A DNA stretch of 64,000 nt from Ctenosaura bakeri. Its lineage: Eukaryota; Chordata; Lepidosauria; Squamata; Iguanidae. The stretch lies in the NCBI GenBank assembly GCA_948474755.1, contig CAOLHI010001473.1:558001-622000 (forward strand), read 5' to 3'. Numbering within the stretch: position 1 is the first letter of the stretch; each line of letters opens with the position of its first letter. The notes below the pieces were generated by a model. The model saw nothing but the letters and a program-made list of their open reading frames with translations, searched no databases and was not told the DNA's origin. Positions 12,462 through 25,260 of this stretch are shown here, piece after piece. The position numbers and the translations under genes are program-made.

Positions 12462-12889
12462 AGCCCTTTTCGCACTGTTTTTTTTGCGCGAGCGCCCCTT
12501 GAGCACCGCACAAATGGGAGCGCCGCTGCGCACAACGCACTCCCACTTGCGCTGCGCTCACGAGGCTGCAGCGGGGCGGGGGAGTATTTTTTGATTTTCG
12601 GCTTGAAGCCGAAAACAGCCCGCACTCGCGCAATGCTCGCGCCGTGCTTGCGCACTTCCTTCCGTGCGGTGCGTCGGCAAGCTGGGCAGGAAGCGCTTCC
12701 TTTCCCTGCGGAGCCTACAGCTTCCACAGTGCCCTGCGGAAGGAAGGGGCGGGGCGCTCGCACGACGGTCGCGTCATCACGAAGTGCCCTGTGGAAGGAA
12801 GGAGGGGGGAAGCAGCAGCATCGCAAAGGAGGCTTCTCGCGTGAGATGCCCTCCCCCATCGCGGGAAAAGGTAAGATGCGAAAATGGCC
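12462..12889. mobile_element. GC-rich DNA transposon, family B, copy 3
   Basis: About 428 bp, starting AGCCCTTTTCGCAC and ending TGCGAAAATGGCC. It has the strongest central hairpin (ATTTTCGGCTTGAAGCCGAAAA near 12595-12616). No clear target duplication. Open frames up to 160 codons on both strands reflect absence of AT-rich stop codons rather than a gene. Confidence 0.7.
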
Positions 12890-13199
12890 CTAGTCCAGGC
12901 TTACAGCCAGTGTCTTGCTTACCGTATGTTTCCCAGCCACAAGCGTCCAGTTTTTATATAAAAATGATATTTCTTGTCATTTTTGCTATCCCGCAGGATG
13001 GGGTGTGTAAGGGTTGGTAACAGTGCTACTTTTCTTTCCATCGTGTATGTGCCATGAGATGGGGGAGGAGGAGAATGGGGTATATACCTGCCTTTTTGCT
13101 GGCAAATACAAGTCCTACACTGTGCCTGAGAGAAGAAAAGAGGCAACCATATGGAAAGTAAGAGGCAGCTAGTTTGTTGCTTGCCATGGGGTGGGGAAG

Positions 13200-13570
13200 C
13201 CTTTCAGAAAACTATTTGTTTATTAAGGCTGAGCTCTATGAAGCACACAATTGCTAACGATGCCTGTTATGTATGACAGGCCATTGCAAAGGCTGAATTT
13301 GAGGAGCTGCTATTATCAAGCTGGTTGTTATTGCAATTAGTATGCAGATGACTTTGATCCCCCTCACATCCGCTAAACATTTCTCCTATGGACATTTAAA
13401 ATCAGGAATGTATTGATAATAACAGATGGCAAGTGTTTTATTAACCACTGACCTTATATACACCACAATGAAGCAGAGCAAATTGCAACAGAGCACCTGC
13501 AGCTGGATGATGATTCAGACTGCTGAGTTACTTACAGAAGAATTGAAACCGTCCCGGCAGTTAGAAAATG
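13200..13570. promoter_or_regulatory. Candidate conserved non-coding element, intergenic
   Basis: Unique-looking stretch with homeodomain-like attg/taat words and E-boxes (cagatg, cagctg near 13500), between repeats downstream of LGI2. Inference from texture only. Confidence 0.22.
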
Positions 13571-14418
13571 GTCATTTTCACACAATCCAGTACTAATGTC
13601 CAAGCAGTAAATAGAAATAAATGTGTTGACAGATTAGCCCAAATATGCAAATGAACAAATATTGCAAGCTAGATTTAAATGTGGTGATGTCAGCTTTTCC
13701 AAAATGACCTTCAGAGATTCATATTGGGAATAACAGAGGAAAAAGAGTGTTCTGCTGAAATGTGCAGATCTTGCAAAGTTAAGTAGTAAGGAGAGAGATT
13801 CTGGAAAACAAAAGGCCCACATTGTAATTTTGGCAGGGCTTTGGGGCTCTAAATAGAATCAGATTAGCAGGTGTGAAGTTAATAAGGGATTTAGGATCTC
13901 CATAGCCCACAGTATTTGAGAGGTTAATTTAGGATGTACACAGCTCCTCTCCTCTCTGGGAAACATCTGTAGTTACTCCTACATCTCAGGCAAGGCCCCT
14001 GTGCCTTTGACAGTGACATGGCAGGCAAAAGTTCAGCATGTGGCCTTTCTTTACATAGATATGCAGCAATGGGGAAAGTTGAGCCTGTTGAATTTCTGAC
14101 TAGCGTGTACCTGTCTTCAATCATTGTCCAGAGCTCAAACACCACACTCTGAGTGTCTGCTATCTCCCTCTGGACACCTGCCATCTTCATCCAGACTTGT
14201 TTTCACAACCCAGGCCTTTGTACATCCTGAGAGAATGATGTTCTTGGCCAATGGCATTTTCGCTGACTACAGCTTAATTAGTCTCTCGCGGATACTCTTT
14301 TACTTGTTGTTTTGAATGTACGCCTTTTCCCACAGCTGTTGTTTTTCACCTTTGTCCTTGTCCTTCTGTGGACTCTGCCAAACTCCTTGGAGCCATACCT
14401 GCAAACAGCCATTTGTGT

Positions 14419-14436
14419 ACACACACACACACACAG
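14419..14436. repeat. Microsatellite (AC)n
   Basis: Dinucleotide run. A second, interrupted GT/CA tract is at about 14618-14677. Confidence 0.9.
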
Positions 14437-14832
14437 ATTCTAGTATATATTGTGCACACTAGCTTATATATAGCATAGCAAATCCATTGATAGCCAAATA
14501 GAAAGGCACAGGATAATAATGCATTTATTTGTGTATGTGATGTACCTCTAGACCAGAGATAAAACAGTCTTTTCATCCCTGAGGATCACATCTGGGGTTG
14601 GTCCAGGGTCATACATGTGTGTGGATCTCTGCACAGATGTGTGCATGTGCGCGCATGCACACACGCACACACACACTTCTCACACATATATCTCAGGTGA
14701 AGACAGTAGACCTCACCTAGAAATGTGCCCTGACTAGCATATCCAAGATCAGTTAACTACAATTAAAGCAATGTGGATTCAAATCTACCAGGCTATCCAC
14801 TTTAAAGGTTTGTTATCAAAATCGGTGATCTA

Positions 14833-15470
14833 TTGATTGAATCAACATATCCAGACCCCAAAGGTTTCAAGAAAGCATGGGATGCTGATCTAGATATGAA
14901 TGTGGAAAACATTATATGGAAAGCACAAGTGGAAAACCTTTCCTATAATATCTGTATTGTTCAAATGAGAGAACATACTCTAGAAGTAATGTATGTTTGG
15001 TCTCTAATCCTAATAAAGATGAAATATATAGACAAACATTCATCTAACAAATGCTGAAGGACTTAAAGGGCACTGGGTACAAAAATCCACACGTGGTTGG
15101 AGTGTCCCAGAAAAAAGGTAATTCTGATCAAATCACAAACCAGATAGCTCCAGTTGATACAAAAATAGGATTTCTCTCCACCTTTTGTAACACCATCTTT
15201 TGTGAAGCATTAAATCATAAGAAACAGATTACATTTTTTTGTACTGCTGCATGACTGATAATAGCTGAGCACTGGAAAAAGTGAAGCACCTTTTGACTGA
15301 AACCAGGTATAACAGAATTTAGGACACAACTTTTGGGAAAGCTAACACTTTTATACGTGACAATAAAAATGACCAGCCAGAGCAATCTAGTTTCTTTTTA
15401 TTAATTTTATCAGTGATGATAGGGAGCTTGCACCTCCTTCATGATCACACCTGGACCTATGGACAGATGC
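14833..15470 (+). mobile_element. L1-type LINE ORF2 C-terminal remnant
   Basis: Frame encodes an L1 ORF2 C-terminal pattern: W..DL..NVENIIWKAQ, then a damaged zinc knuckle beginning CW, and later a segment reading TFFCTAA..LIIAEHWKK, similar to L1 'AA...IA..WK'. Stops break the frame (for example after 15054). Confidence 0.6.
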
Positions 15471-17652
15471 TCTAGCTGAATCTTAAAGAGCTATTCACTT
15501 ATTAATTTACTGTTACTTTCCAATGCTGTGAGTTGTGGACCAAAAATTTCACATAAGTATTGAAAAATCTTATGTTTTGAGAAACAAAAATATGCAGGCC
15601 TTGGTGTGTTTCTTGTTTGGTCTGTAAAAAAAATGGTCATGTTATGTCACTAAGTCATTTTGCTAATAACCCAATAATTTTTTTTAAAAAAAATAAAAAG
15701 TCTCCCTAAGTTAGTTCACAAGCTTCTCATGGGGCAAAGTAGGAACTACAGAGAGAGCAGCCATACATTTCACATAATCCCAGAGCCAAAGGTTGTGCAT
15801 CCCTGCTCTTGAAGAACCAATATCTGTAGAGAAAGATATTCTAAGCAAGATCCAGTCAAAAATAAACACTTTCCAGCCCAACTGTTTAATTTGCATGGCC
15901 TAAGTCCCACTGCTTTCATTAGGACCTACTCCTAGTGAATGTGCCTAGGACTGGATACTTCAAAGCTCATTGATTGAAATGGGAGACATTTAGAACCCCA
16001 TCCTATAGGATAGGGTTATTTAAGCTAAAATCCTACTGATTATAATGTCCCTTGCTTCTTAATGAGAATTCTGAGGAAGGGAACATTTAGCTAATGCTTA
16101 ACAGGGTTTAAAATAACAGGATCATCAATTTTCTGCTAATAAAATGTGGCAAAACTGGAGGAGGAGCTAACATCATATGACCATTCAGTTGTCTGAAGGC
16201 TAATGGGAATGCAAAGTTCATTGTCCGAAAACCATCTATCTCTGGTGACCCCTTTTCCAGCATCTTAGCACTTTGTGTTTTTTTTTTTTCCTTCTCCTAG
16301 ACTGTAAATAATTGAAAGCAGGTACATGGAGACCTGCCAGTGGATAGACAGATTAGTGCCAGAAAACCCTGGAAGTTCTGTTCTTTCATTGAACAGAAAG
16401 GGATACTAATGGGCTTTTCAGTATGGTGACTTTGTCCAGAATTCCGAGTAGGCTGTTGCCAGAATCAAGCTTTTAAGATGTTTCCTAGTAAATTAATGGG
16501 CTCTGGCTTAGGTAAAAATGTTGTGCAAAACAAAACAAAGCCAATTAGGAACATTTCAAACATTAACTTTGTGGTCACTTTGTGACCATAAGTCAAATGA
16601 ACTTAAGTAACAATTAAGGGAGCCTGGAAATAAAAGCAGTTTTTTGTATGGTAAATACCAAATTAAATACCTCTTCTTTACATTGTTTGCTTATGTTTCG
16701 GTCAGTAACAAAACTATAAAGGAATCTAACAGTCCTCCATCTATCTACTAGCATTCCAGGCTGCTTTGGCTACTTTCAGAAAGTTCTCTCCTTATGCAGA
16801 AAGGGAAGGCCTGCGGAAGTTGCAGCCTTATAGGACTGCTGCTTTTGAGTATTTATAGTTATGTGCTGAGATAGTAAAGAAGATAGTAATATGAAACTTG
16901 CAGCTCCCATATGTCACAGACTACAGTTCCCATCAATCTTAGCATAGCATTGTCAATTCCTCAGATTTGTTTTGGAATTACCAGAAATTGAGCTGGATGT
17001 CCAGAAGAATTGCCAGCAATTCAGGTCTGTCCTGGGGCCCAAGATCTACAAGAACTTCCAGAGGCCAATAATAAAGATTTGGCAAGCCACCATTGTGGTA
17101 TCACACTAGTCTGTCATCTTGTGAGGTCTATGCATGAAAGTGGCGAAGAAAAATGTGGGGGTAATAATTCAGTCAAGAGAGAGCAAAACCATGGGAACTG
17201 TCCTGGAAGCAAGGAGAATGATAGAGGTGTGGAGACAGCCAGGACTCACAAAAAAACAGTTTCACATGTCTCTCTGGTACTGAGCATGCTGCAGCTGTTG
17301 GCTGAGTAGAGAGGGTCTGTCTGCATTACACAGGTCAGTTATGCAATTTTTTTCTTAAATTGAAACAAAAATATTCTAAGTAAGACTGACAATGGTGGTG
17401 GAGAACTTTCAGACAGTGGTACTGTAAAAAAAAAGTGTATGTGTAATTTCTATAGTTTTAGTCAGGTATATCTAGGATGGGGCAAGTAGGACATGTGCCC
17501 TGGGTGGGCCAGTGCTGGGGGGATGCAAAAATACTCTGCTGGAAGATTTAGTGGCAGTGGAGGAGGACGTGGCTTTGGAGGTAGTGGTGCAACTTCCACA
17601 TTTGTCCTAGGAGCTGTTTGTGCTAGGTATGCCTCTGTTCTTAGTGCAAACT
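15471..17652. other. Intergenic sequence with weak old repeats
   Basis: Only a decayed 'cattgattgaaatggg' repeat (15945-16010) is suggested. No gene seen. Confidence 0.5.
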
Positions 17653-18684
17653 TGATATGGTTTAATTGGCATAATATGATTTAATTGACAAAATACATTA
17701 ATTGGCATTGATAAAAAATGGACTCTGAGATGACTGTAAGGCCAGGCTGGACAGAGGAAAAACACTGGCTGAACATGTGTTCTGCAAAGTAGATCAGAAG
17801 ATCCTCTCTAGGTGTAGCCAAGGTCATTGTCAGGCTAATCACCAGGTAACTATAGAGATAATAGCCTTAAGGTGAAGCTGTAAAATCTCTGCCAACACAC
17901 AATAGCAATGGAAAGTTCCCACCAGACCACTGACTATTTCAGCTCTTCTTCCTAGTACCTGGACTTTTCCCTTCATTGTTCCTTTCCCTGTCCACCATTA
18001 CAGAGCTATTATGACAGCTGTTAATTCTTTGTCACCTAACACTAAGTCCACTAACTCCTTCCGGACCCCATTGCCCATGCTGCAACTTCTATTGTTTGCT
18101 TGGTCAGAGAGCCATTCACACCCTTGCCTTCTGGGCAGATTTTGAGCAGTCTGGTGCAGTATCTCACTTGCTGAACCCCATGCTGTTGCTCTGATTCCCA
18201 AACAAGTACTGTTCTTAGGCACAAGTCTAAGCCACATCAATGCTTTCTTCACTGCTCTCCAGACAAGTAATTATCACCCATTCCCTAAAAACTCCGCTAT
18301 CAACAACTTTCCTCCCTTTATCCCTTGGTTAGCTCTTGTGCAAGTATGTGAGTGTCTGAATCTTTTGCATGTGTGATTGAACATTTCAATAAATACATGT
18401 TATTTTATTTTGGAATCTCTGGCTGATTCTTTCCTGCTAGGACCCCATAAACATTGGTGGAAGATCCTGTTAGGTTACACCACTCTCGCAGGCCTCCTAA
18501 TTTGAGCTAATTAATTCCCCATTGTCACATGGAGGTGCCAACATTATGGGCATACCCATATTTTGGGGTAACAGTTACCCCTCTCTCACAGGCCTCCTAA
18601 TTTTGAGCTAATCATTCTCCAACTTTGCATGGAGGTACTGGCATTGTGGGTGAACCCCAGAGTCACCCATGTTTTGGAGTAACA
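17653..18684 (+). repeat. Solo-LTR-like repeat, copy 2, with internal duplication
   Basis: Same start (TGATATGGTTTAA) and end (GTAACA) as copy 1, AATAAA near 18390. The last ~210 bp contain two tandem versions of the same ~105-bp end (about 18468-18566 and 18567-18684); copy 1 has one. Target duplication not clear. Confidence 0.6.
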
Positions 18685-18696
18685 TACCCTAAAGAT

Positions 18697-18890
18697 TCTG
18701 TCTGATATTGGTAGCTAAGTGGAGTCAGCTTGGGTTAGTACTTGGATGTGAGACCACCAGTGAATATCAGGTGCTGTAGGCTATATTTCAGAGGAAGGAA
18801 CTGGCAAAACCACCTCTGAGTACTCCTTGCCTAAGAAAACCCTATTAAATTCATGGAACTGCCATAAGTTGACAAGTGACCATAAGATGC
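18697..18890 (+). repeat. 5S-rRNA-derived SINE
   Basis: The first ~90 bp track 5S rRNA from the internal control region (ggtagctaagtggagtcagc, ggttagtacttggatgtgag, ggtgctgtaggct), then a SINE body with cacctctgagtactccttgcc and gccataagttgacaagtgac. It is a SINE3-type element, not a functional 5S gene. Confidence 0.8.
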
Positions 18891-20397
18891 TTCTCTGAAT
18901 TGTATATATATGCATATAGGTGGGTGTGTGACTGTTCTCAGAAGGTTCCTACAGTTTAACCTGACACAAAGTAATGTAGCACCAGAGGATATGGGAAGGC
19001 TTGCAGAGCTTGTGGGTTTATAGGCCTGCTTTTAACTATTTGCAGGACTCAGTTGTGAAAGAAAGAAAACACTGCTACATTCAAAGGACAGCCTAAGAGA
19101 TTGTGAGCCAAGGTTCAAAGGGCTGTGAGCCAACTGTGTTCATAATACCTTTCATTTAGGCTCTTAGTCTACTGATCTGTTTGTCCTGTGGAGGCTCAAA
19201 CTATTTGTATTTTCTTTTATAGAAAGGATGGCTTGGTTTCTATAAACCAATGCTGAATATTTTTTTTCAAAATTCTGGGAGTGATTGTTAAAACTTAAAT
19301 CCTTTGTTTATATAAACAATTACTATATTTACTGAAAGATACATAAGTTCATGTTTGATGTTAATTCCTTTGTTATTGCAATTCTGTACTGGGAAAACTG
19401 TTTGGGTGGGCTTCCCTCGATTGGGGTCCTAATGTCTGTAGAGGTGGAACTATCCACTCCAGCTACAGATGTGGGGTTGATAGTAGGTTACATTTGCAAG
19501 GTGCAAGGAAGGAACATTATGGAGCCAGTGAGTGAGAGTTTTCTGGAACTTACATTATGCAAGTCACCAAGCACAAGGGAAAATGCAATTTGCATTGGCC
19601 TTGTAACAAGGCAGAGGCTTCAGGCAGGGGAATCCTCCAGTGCCCTGAGTCTGTAGGCTTCCAGAGCTCTGCATGAGTTTAGAGATGGGATATTCATATT
19701 ACAGTTGGATTTGATTATTTGTGAGTTTCTCCAACTCCTGCCTCCCCACCTGAGGCACTTCTTTGGTGGGGAGCTTTCACTCTCAGCTGCTCTGATCAGG
19801 CAGTGCAGCCTTTAAAAACCACCTTTGGTCCTCCTTCTGCTCCACCCTGCTTGGCCAGCTAAGTACTGATTTCTCAGCACCACAAACCCTCTCCTGATGC
19901 TCCCCCCACCGCCAATGAAGGAGATGGGTGAGAGAGAGGAAGTACAGGGCCGCCACGCCAACCCACTCCTTTCCCTCTCCTTTTCCTGACCTGGTTTAGA
20001 CCCATTCTGCCCACCATGCCTTGGCCCCCTTCCCACAAACACAGACACACATTTTGATATTTGTGATTTTTTAACTTTTTGGGGGGTCCTCAGCCCTTAA
20101 ACCTTGTGAATGTGGAGGGCTGACTGTACACTATTGTTTTGCAGGAAATGAACCTGCTGTTGTCTTTAGGTGTTTGGGCAATGGCTGAAGCCTCACAGCT
20201 TAATGGAGATTTAAACAACAGAACTCTACCAATTCAAGTGAGTGAATGTTACAAGTTTGTGAGGAAGGCTTTGTATATTCCTGGAGACCTAGACATGGTT
20301 TTCCAGAGCTGCTTTCAAACAGTGCAAATCCTCTCTGGGCCTGCAATGGCCTGGGAACTTAAACATATGGTGAATATACTCCCCACACCTCCAAAAG

Positions 20398-21003
20398 CCC
20401 ATTTGTCAAACAGAAGACCTGCAGGCCAAATCCGGCCCACCAGGCCATTGCATGTGGCCCTCTCACCCCTTCTGCAGCTGCAGCACTCCCTCTGCCTGGT
20501 GAGCCCGATCTCCACATTGTGGGCCCCCAGCTGCCAGTATTCTGAAGAGGGGCCAACACCAGCACTCGCAATCTACTTCTACTTCTGACTGCTCCTCTGT
20601 CCAAGTCTCACAGTCAGAGAGTTGCTGTGGGTTACCGTGGCAATGTTCTGTGCAGTTTGCGAGAGTTGGACAGAGGAGCAGTCAGAAATAGAAGTAGATC
20701 GCAAGTGCTGGCTGATGGACCCCTCTTCAGAATACCAGCAGCTGCGGGCCTGCAATGTGGGGATCAGGCTCAGCAGGTCCAAAGAGGGGCAGGGGGTGGA
20801 AAAAACCATAGAAGTGGGGGGCAGAAAGAGGGACAGAGAAGCTCTGGGGGGCTGAAGGAGGCACAGAATAATCTAATGGAGAGGCAATTATTTAATATGA
20901 TAAAAGAGTAGATACATTTATATAGTCTTCAGATACAATCGGTCCTTTGAGGGCAACCATAATGCTGATGGGGCCCAAGATGAAATTGAATTTGACACCT
21001 CTG
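20398..21003. mobile_element. Probable hAT-type non-autonomous element with large internal inverted repeat
   Basis: Left end CCCATTTGTCAAAC and, in complement, right end CAGAGGTGTCAAAT match at 9 of 13 terminal positions; text near the left end (ggccaaatccggccc) is typical of hAT-derived repeats. Inside, an inverted repeat of about 120 bp per arm (about 20495-20615 and 20655-20780) folds around a 40-bp loop. No clear 8-bp duplication. Confidence 0.5.
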
Positions 21004-21271
21004 TCAAGAGTATTTGTGGGTACTTTGGGGCCAAAAAGATATGATTTTTCAAAGGAGGTGAAAAAGAGGAGGACTATTTAATTAAACAATTATTAAGAGA
21101 GGCACAGGCAGTCATTGCCTATGGGTGGAAAGATGAAAAAAGTGGGACCTTAACAGATGGAAATACTTACCCTTTGGTGCTCAGTTCCATGGTCAGGAAC
21201 TGATGAACGTTTCTCATTTTACCAAGACCTTCCAGTAGTGTAAAGAAAACAACCACCATGAAAAGATAAGT

Positions 21272-21515
21272 CTGGCTCTTGTTGTTATTGTGCACCTTCA
21301 AGTTGTTTTTGACTTATGGCAACCCTACAGTGAACCTATCATGAGTTTTTCTTAGCAAGATTTGTTTAGGGGGTTTGCCTTTGTCTTCCTCTGAGGCTGA
21401 GAGGGTGTGACTTGCCCATGGTCACTCAGTGGGTTTCCGTGGCCAAGCATGGATTCAAACTCTGGTCATCAGAGTCATAGTCCAATGCCCAAATCACTAC
21501 ACCATCCTGGCTCTG
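21272..21515 (-). repeat. Lizard-type tRNA SINE
   Basis: In complement it has the head ..gccaggatggtgtagtgatttgg.., gtcacaccctctcagcctc, aagaaaaactcatgatagg and the tail ..aacttgaaggtgcacaataac. Same family as 44053-44277. Confidence 0.8.
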
Positions 21516-23127
21516 TATGGACATAAATGCCTGTTGAACACTTATTGCTTCATTTTGGCATAATCAGGTGGATCTCCTTCTATCCTTCTTCCGTTACTCT
21601 TTCAGATTATGAAATGGAAACCAAGGTCTGTGCCTTTATTTTAATGCATATATACTGGTTAGTAGTTTAATATTTATGTTTTAGAGATAATAACTGCTAT
21701 GACTTCTTCTTATTCTCCTTCTTGACTTATTCTAAGGAATTCTACTGATTACAAGTTAACCTGTCCCATTCTGGAAAAAGAAAAGCAGAAAATTATTAAG
21801 TGTTGATGGTTTAAACATGCTTTCTATGCCATATTTTACAACAACCTTGCAGATGTAACCTATGTTGTGTACACTACCATCAGCTCCTTGCAGTGAAAAG
21901 GAAGGCCGCCCAGTGCCCTTCTGTCTTTTGGCTATTGCAAAGAGCAGCAGTGAAAATACAAGTCAGTTGCTGCTGTGAGAAGCAGTAGGCCAGACTACCT
22001 AGTCATCCTAAGTAAATGAGTTGCTAAATGGGATGACTCCAATTGCTTTTACACAGTGGATCCAACAGTTTTGATTTTCCCCCTTCTGAGGTCCAGGTGT
22101 GTTGCCTCAAGAGGTAGTACTGGGAGCCTCAATAATGAATAATGAATCTACTTTGTGAGGATGGTGCCTAATAAACAACTTTGGCAGCAAATATGGTAGT
22201 TGCAGAGCTAGCTCCACTATACAGTGAGGGGCCATGAACTGCCTTAGGAGGAGCTGATGGTGAGATAAGGGAAGGGACAGCTTCAGAAGATGGGCAAGAG
22301 ATTTCCCCTTTCAGCAGTTTTGGGCAAATATTCTGAGGAACATTTGACACATATATCCTGACTGTCCTGATTTGGTAGGGACAGTCCTGATTAATCCACT
22401 CTCATCCCATTTTTTTCCAGCTGATTTTAAAATGTCTAGTTTCTCTCTGTTCCTCCCACTTTCCCCCTTTGTTTTCAGTTTACTTCATTTGCTTCAAACT
22501 GAGTTCAAAGTGCAAAAGTAGTTTGCACTCAGTTAATTCAGAATAGAGGAGAGGAACATACAGAATCTTAATCTTCCTGGTATTAGGCACAACAAAAGTG
22601 CTGCAGCCTTCCCCAGCTTGTCTGTTCTTCCTCCTTAATAAATTTGGCCATCTTGACCTCACTGATGTTGCTTGGCCAAAGATATTCTGGCTTACCTCTG
22701 TGAAAAGGTGGAGTGTACACTGATACCGCACGAAAACCTGCCTTCATAGAAGTTCATGACATGTAGCTGTGCTCGCATTTCTGTGCTCACCATTTAGCAG
22801 AAACAAAAGCATTGTTTTGCTAACTTTAATTTTTATTCACATCCCAACAGAGTACACATATGCATTAGTAGCATAGAAGGTAATTAATTTGTTTTTTCAT
22901 AAAAGAGCAATATATATATGTACAGCCTTCAAATGCTTCTACTGCTGCCACAATACTGCTATACTCTTATAAACTTCAGCATTTATGAATAGTACTTAAA
23001 AACCGTGCAAAATGGAACAAGGTGTTACTCCTTTACCACTTCTCTTTGCACATGTCTTGTATTTCAGACAGTTGTACGACTGCATGAGCTATGCATAGAT
23101 ATAGTCACCCCTTTTCTGATGTGTAGG

Positions 23128-23240
23128 GTGTGATCCAGCCAAAGTTAGACTGTTTTGTCCCATTGATTTCAATGAGATGAAAGTGTGCATGCTTTACTTT
23201 TGCAGTGAAATCAGTGGGTCTTAAGTGTGCTTAGGTAGGC
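23128..23240. repeat. Palindromic-core repeat 'cccattgatttcaatg'
   Basis: Contains gatccagccaaagttagact, then cccattgatttcaatgag. Similar short copies near 23645-23770, 28830-28915, 48176-48235, 59094-59180 and 15945-16010. Confidence 0.45.
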
Positions 23241-23380
23241 CTTGATTGTGTCCATTGTTCTTTCACCAAATACAGTAAAAGCAGCAGAGCTTTGTTTAGA
23301 TTTCGCTACTTCAAACCTGTTTTCACAATCCTTAAAAAACAAATACTGTAACAACCTGCAAACTTGCATTTTTCTCTTCT

Positions 23381-23396
23381 ATATATATATATATAT
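23381..23396. repeat. Microsatellite (AT)n
   Basis: Dinucleotide run. Confidence 0.9.
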
Positions 23397-24016
23397 TTAT
23401 ATTTGTTTTTCATGGTTGTATTGTAACATGCTACAAAAACAGTGGAAGTATGATTTGACAAGATACTTTGTATAATGCTCTTCTTCATTCAAAAATATTT
23501 GCGATTTTTTGTTTTGTTTTGCAGAGGCTTGCAATAAAAGTTTATTTTCTTAATACATTTGTGTCCCCCTCTCTACATTTTTCCCTATTCCAGTGCCTTC
23601 CAGGCACCCAGTAGTACTGATCTGTTATCTTTCAAATAGCAAGGGCGTAATACAACCAAAGTTAAACATTTTTACATCCCATTAATTTTAATGGGAGAAT
23701 TAAGCACATGCTTAATGTGAGAGTTATGGGTATGCTTAGCTCTTACACTGAAAGCAATTGGGCTTAAAAATTTCTAACTTTGTTGCATTGTGTCCTTGCT
23801 CCTGAGTTTGTAATGTGGTCATTGCTGAAGCAAAGTCATCCTGTTTTCAGAGTCTAGTTTTTTATTAAAAGTGTTTCAGGCAGCATATGCCCAACTGTTG
23901 AAATGATCCAGCAAAGGAAAGAATTTTTATCTGTCATTGTTTTCTGTGAGAGATTTCAGCATGCAACTCTCTGTGCAACACTTCCAGATTAAAATCAATG
24001 AGACCTATTTGCCTTA

Positions 24017-24459
24017 GACCCTTTTCGCACGGGCTTCCTCTCGCGAAATAGCCTCGTGTGCCTCACGGGAGTGGGAGCGTCGCTCTGCATGACGCACTCC
24101 CACCTCCATGGTGCTCATGGGGCTGAAGCTGCGCTCGCATGTATTTTTTTTTATTTTCGGCTTGCAGCTGAAAATAAACGGCGCTCACGCAAGGCTCCCA
24201 GCAGCATCTCGCACTTACCGGAGTGCAGAGCGCTGTTGCAGGCGGGCCTCTCACGCTTCCTCCCCGCTTCTGCCCCCAGCGCCGCCTACAGCTCCCAGGG
24301 AGCGCTGCGGAAGCTGGGGGTGTGGCTGAAGAGTGCCCGTCGCAGAAGAAGACGCCAGGTGCGGTAAGGAGGCGGGGGGAAGCAGTGGCATTTCGGGAGA
24401 GGGTTGTTGCGCAAGCCGCTCTTCTCCCTTGCGCAAGTGCTGGCGCTGCGAAAAGGCCC
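24017..24459. mobile_element. GC-rich DNA transposon, family B, copy 4
   Basis: About 443 bp, starting GACCCTTTTCGCAC and ending TGCGAAAAGGCCC. The flanks TTA/CTA are a one-mismatch 3-bp duplication. The central hairpin ATTTTCGGCTTGCAGCTGAAAA is kept near 24153-24174. Confidence 0.7.
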
Positions 24460-25259
24460 CTAGTTTGGCCAGATGGTAGCCCATGTTTACTTGAAAATAA
24501 TTTGTGTTTATTTCAGTGAGTCGTTATTCCAATTATGGTTGCTAAAATTATCCAGCTTGACTCTATGTAGAGGTAAGTGTATCTACTGATTTCAGGGCAC
24601 TTACAAAGATTTAGCCCCCAGAATTTAACCTCCAAATTAGATAAACTCTAGTGATAACATGAGTATTTTAAACACAGTATTTTGTATGGATTGTTTGTGT
24701 GCAACAGAATAAATTAGTTGTTTCTAAATCCTGTTGAAAATTATTGTTTTTCAGTAGCAGATTCATTATAAGTTGTGTGTTGCTTTCAAAAGATGTAAGC
24801 ACATCTCATTTTTAAAAGGGTATAGTCAATTATTACTGAAGCTAGATTGGAGTTGTTTTTCTCTTTGTTTTTGTTCTGTGTATGTGTAAGAAAGAGATTC
24901 TCTTTGCTGCTTCATATCGTTGGTCTCATGATCCATATTTTAAGTGCATGTTAATGTTATAATTACTACTTATTGCTTTTTCCAAGTGACTGGGGGTTTC
25001 TGTACCCATGCCAGTTATGCATTCCAGTAACTCTTTTTCTAACCTTGACAGAACATACAAAAATTATTTTGGATGGCATACACTTGATCTAGCGAGCACA
25101 AGCTAGCTGGAACGAAGTCTGTTCAAATCAAGTAGACACAAGTTAGTCTCAACTAAATTCCATTTCACTGATTTCAATGGGCCTTTATGGCTTTACTGGA
25201 TTTTTCCTAATCCATCCTAGGAGATTCTACAGTGAAAGCATGCTGTAGTACTGGAGGAA

Positions 25260-25260
<1 letters not shown>

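Larger units (their letters stand above)
21516..24013. other. Intergenic AT-rich sequence
   Basis: No gene. A repeat-like segment 'gactgtcctgatttggtagg' lies at about 22360-22470, and cccattgatttcaatg-type repeats at 23128 and 23645. Confidence 0.5.

Noticed and set aside
12377..12893. Overlapping open frames of 118-160 codons on both strands
   Set aside because: They lie inside a GC-rich DNA transposon whose other copies do not keep these frames. High GC alone removes stop codons.
18697..18790. 5S rRNA gene
   Set aside because: Only part of 5S is present and is fused to a SINE body; sequence is diverged.
20139..20588. 149-codon frame
   Set aside because: Its second half runs through the hAT-like inverted repeat; no recognisable domain.
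24056..24519. Several 60-100 codon frames on both strands
   Set aside because: Same reason: family B transposon copy 4, no shared protein between copies.
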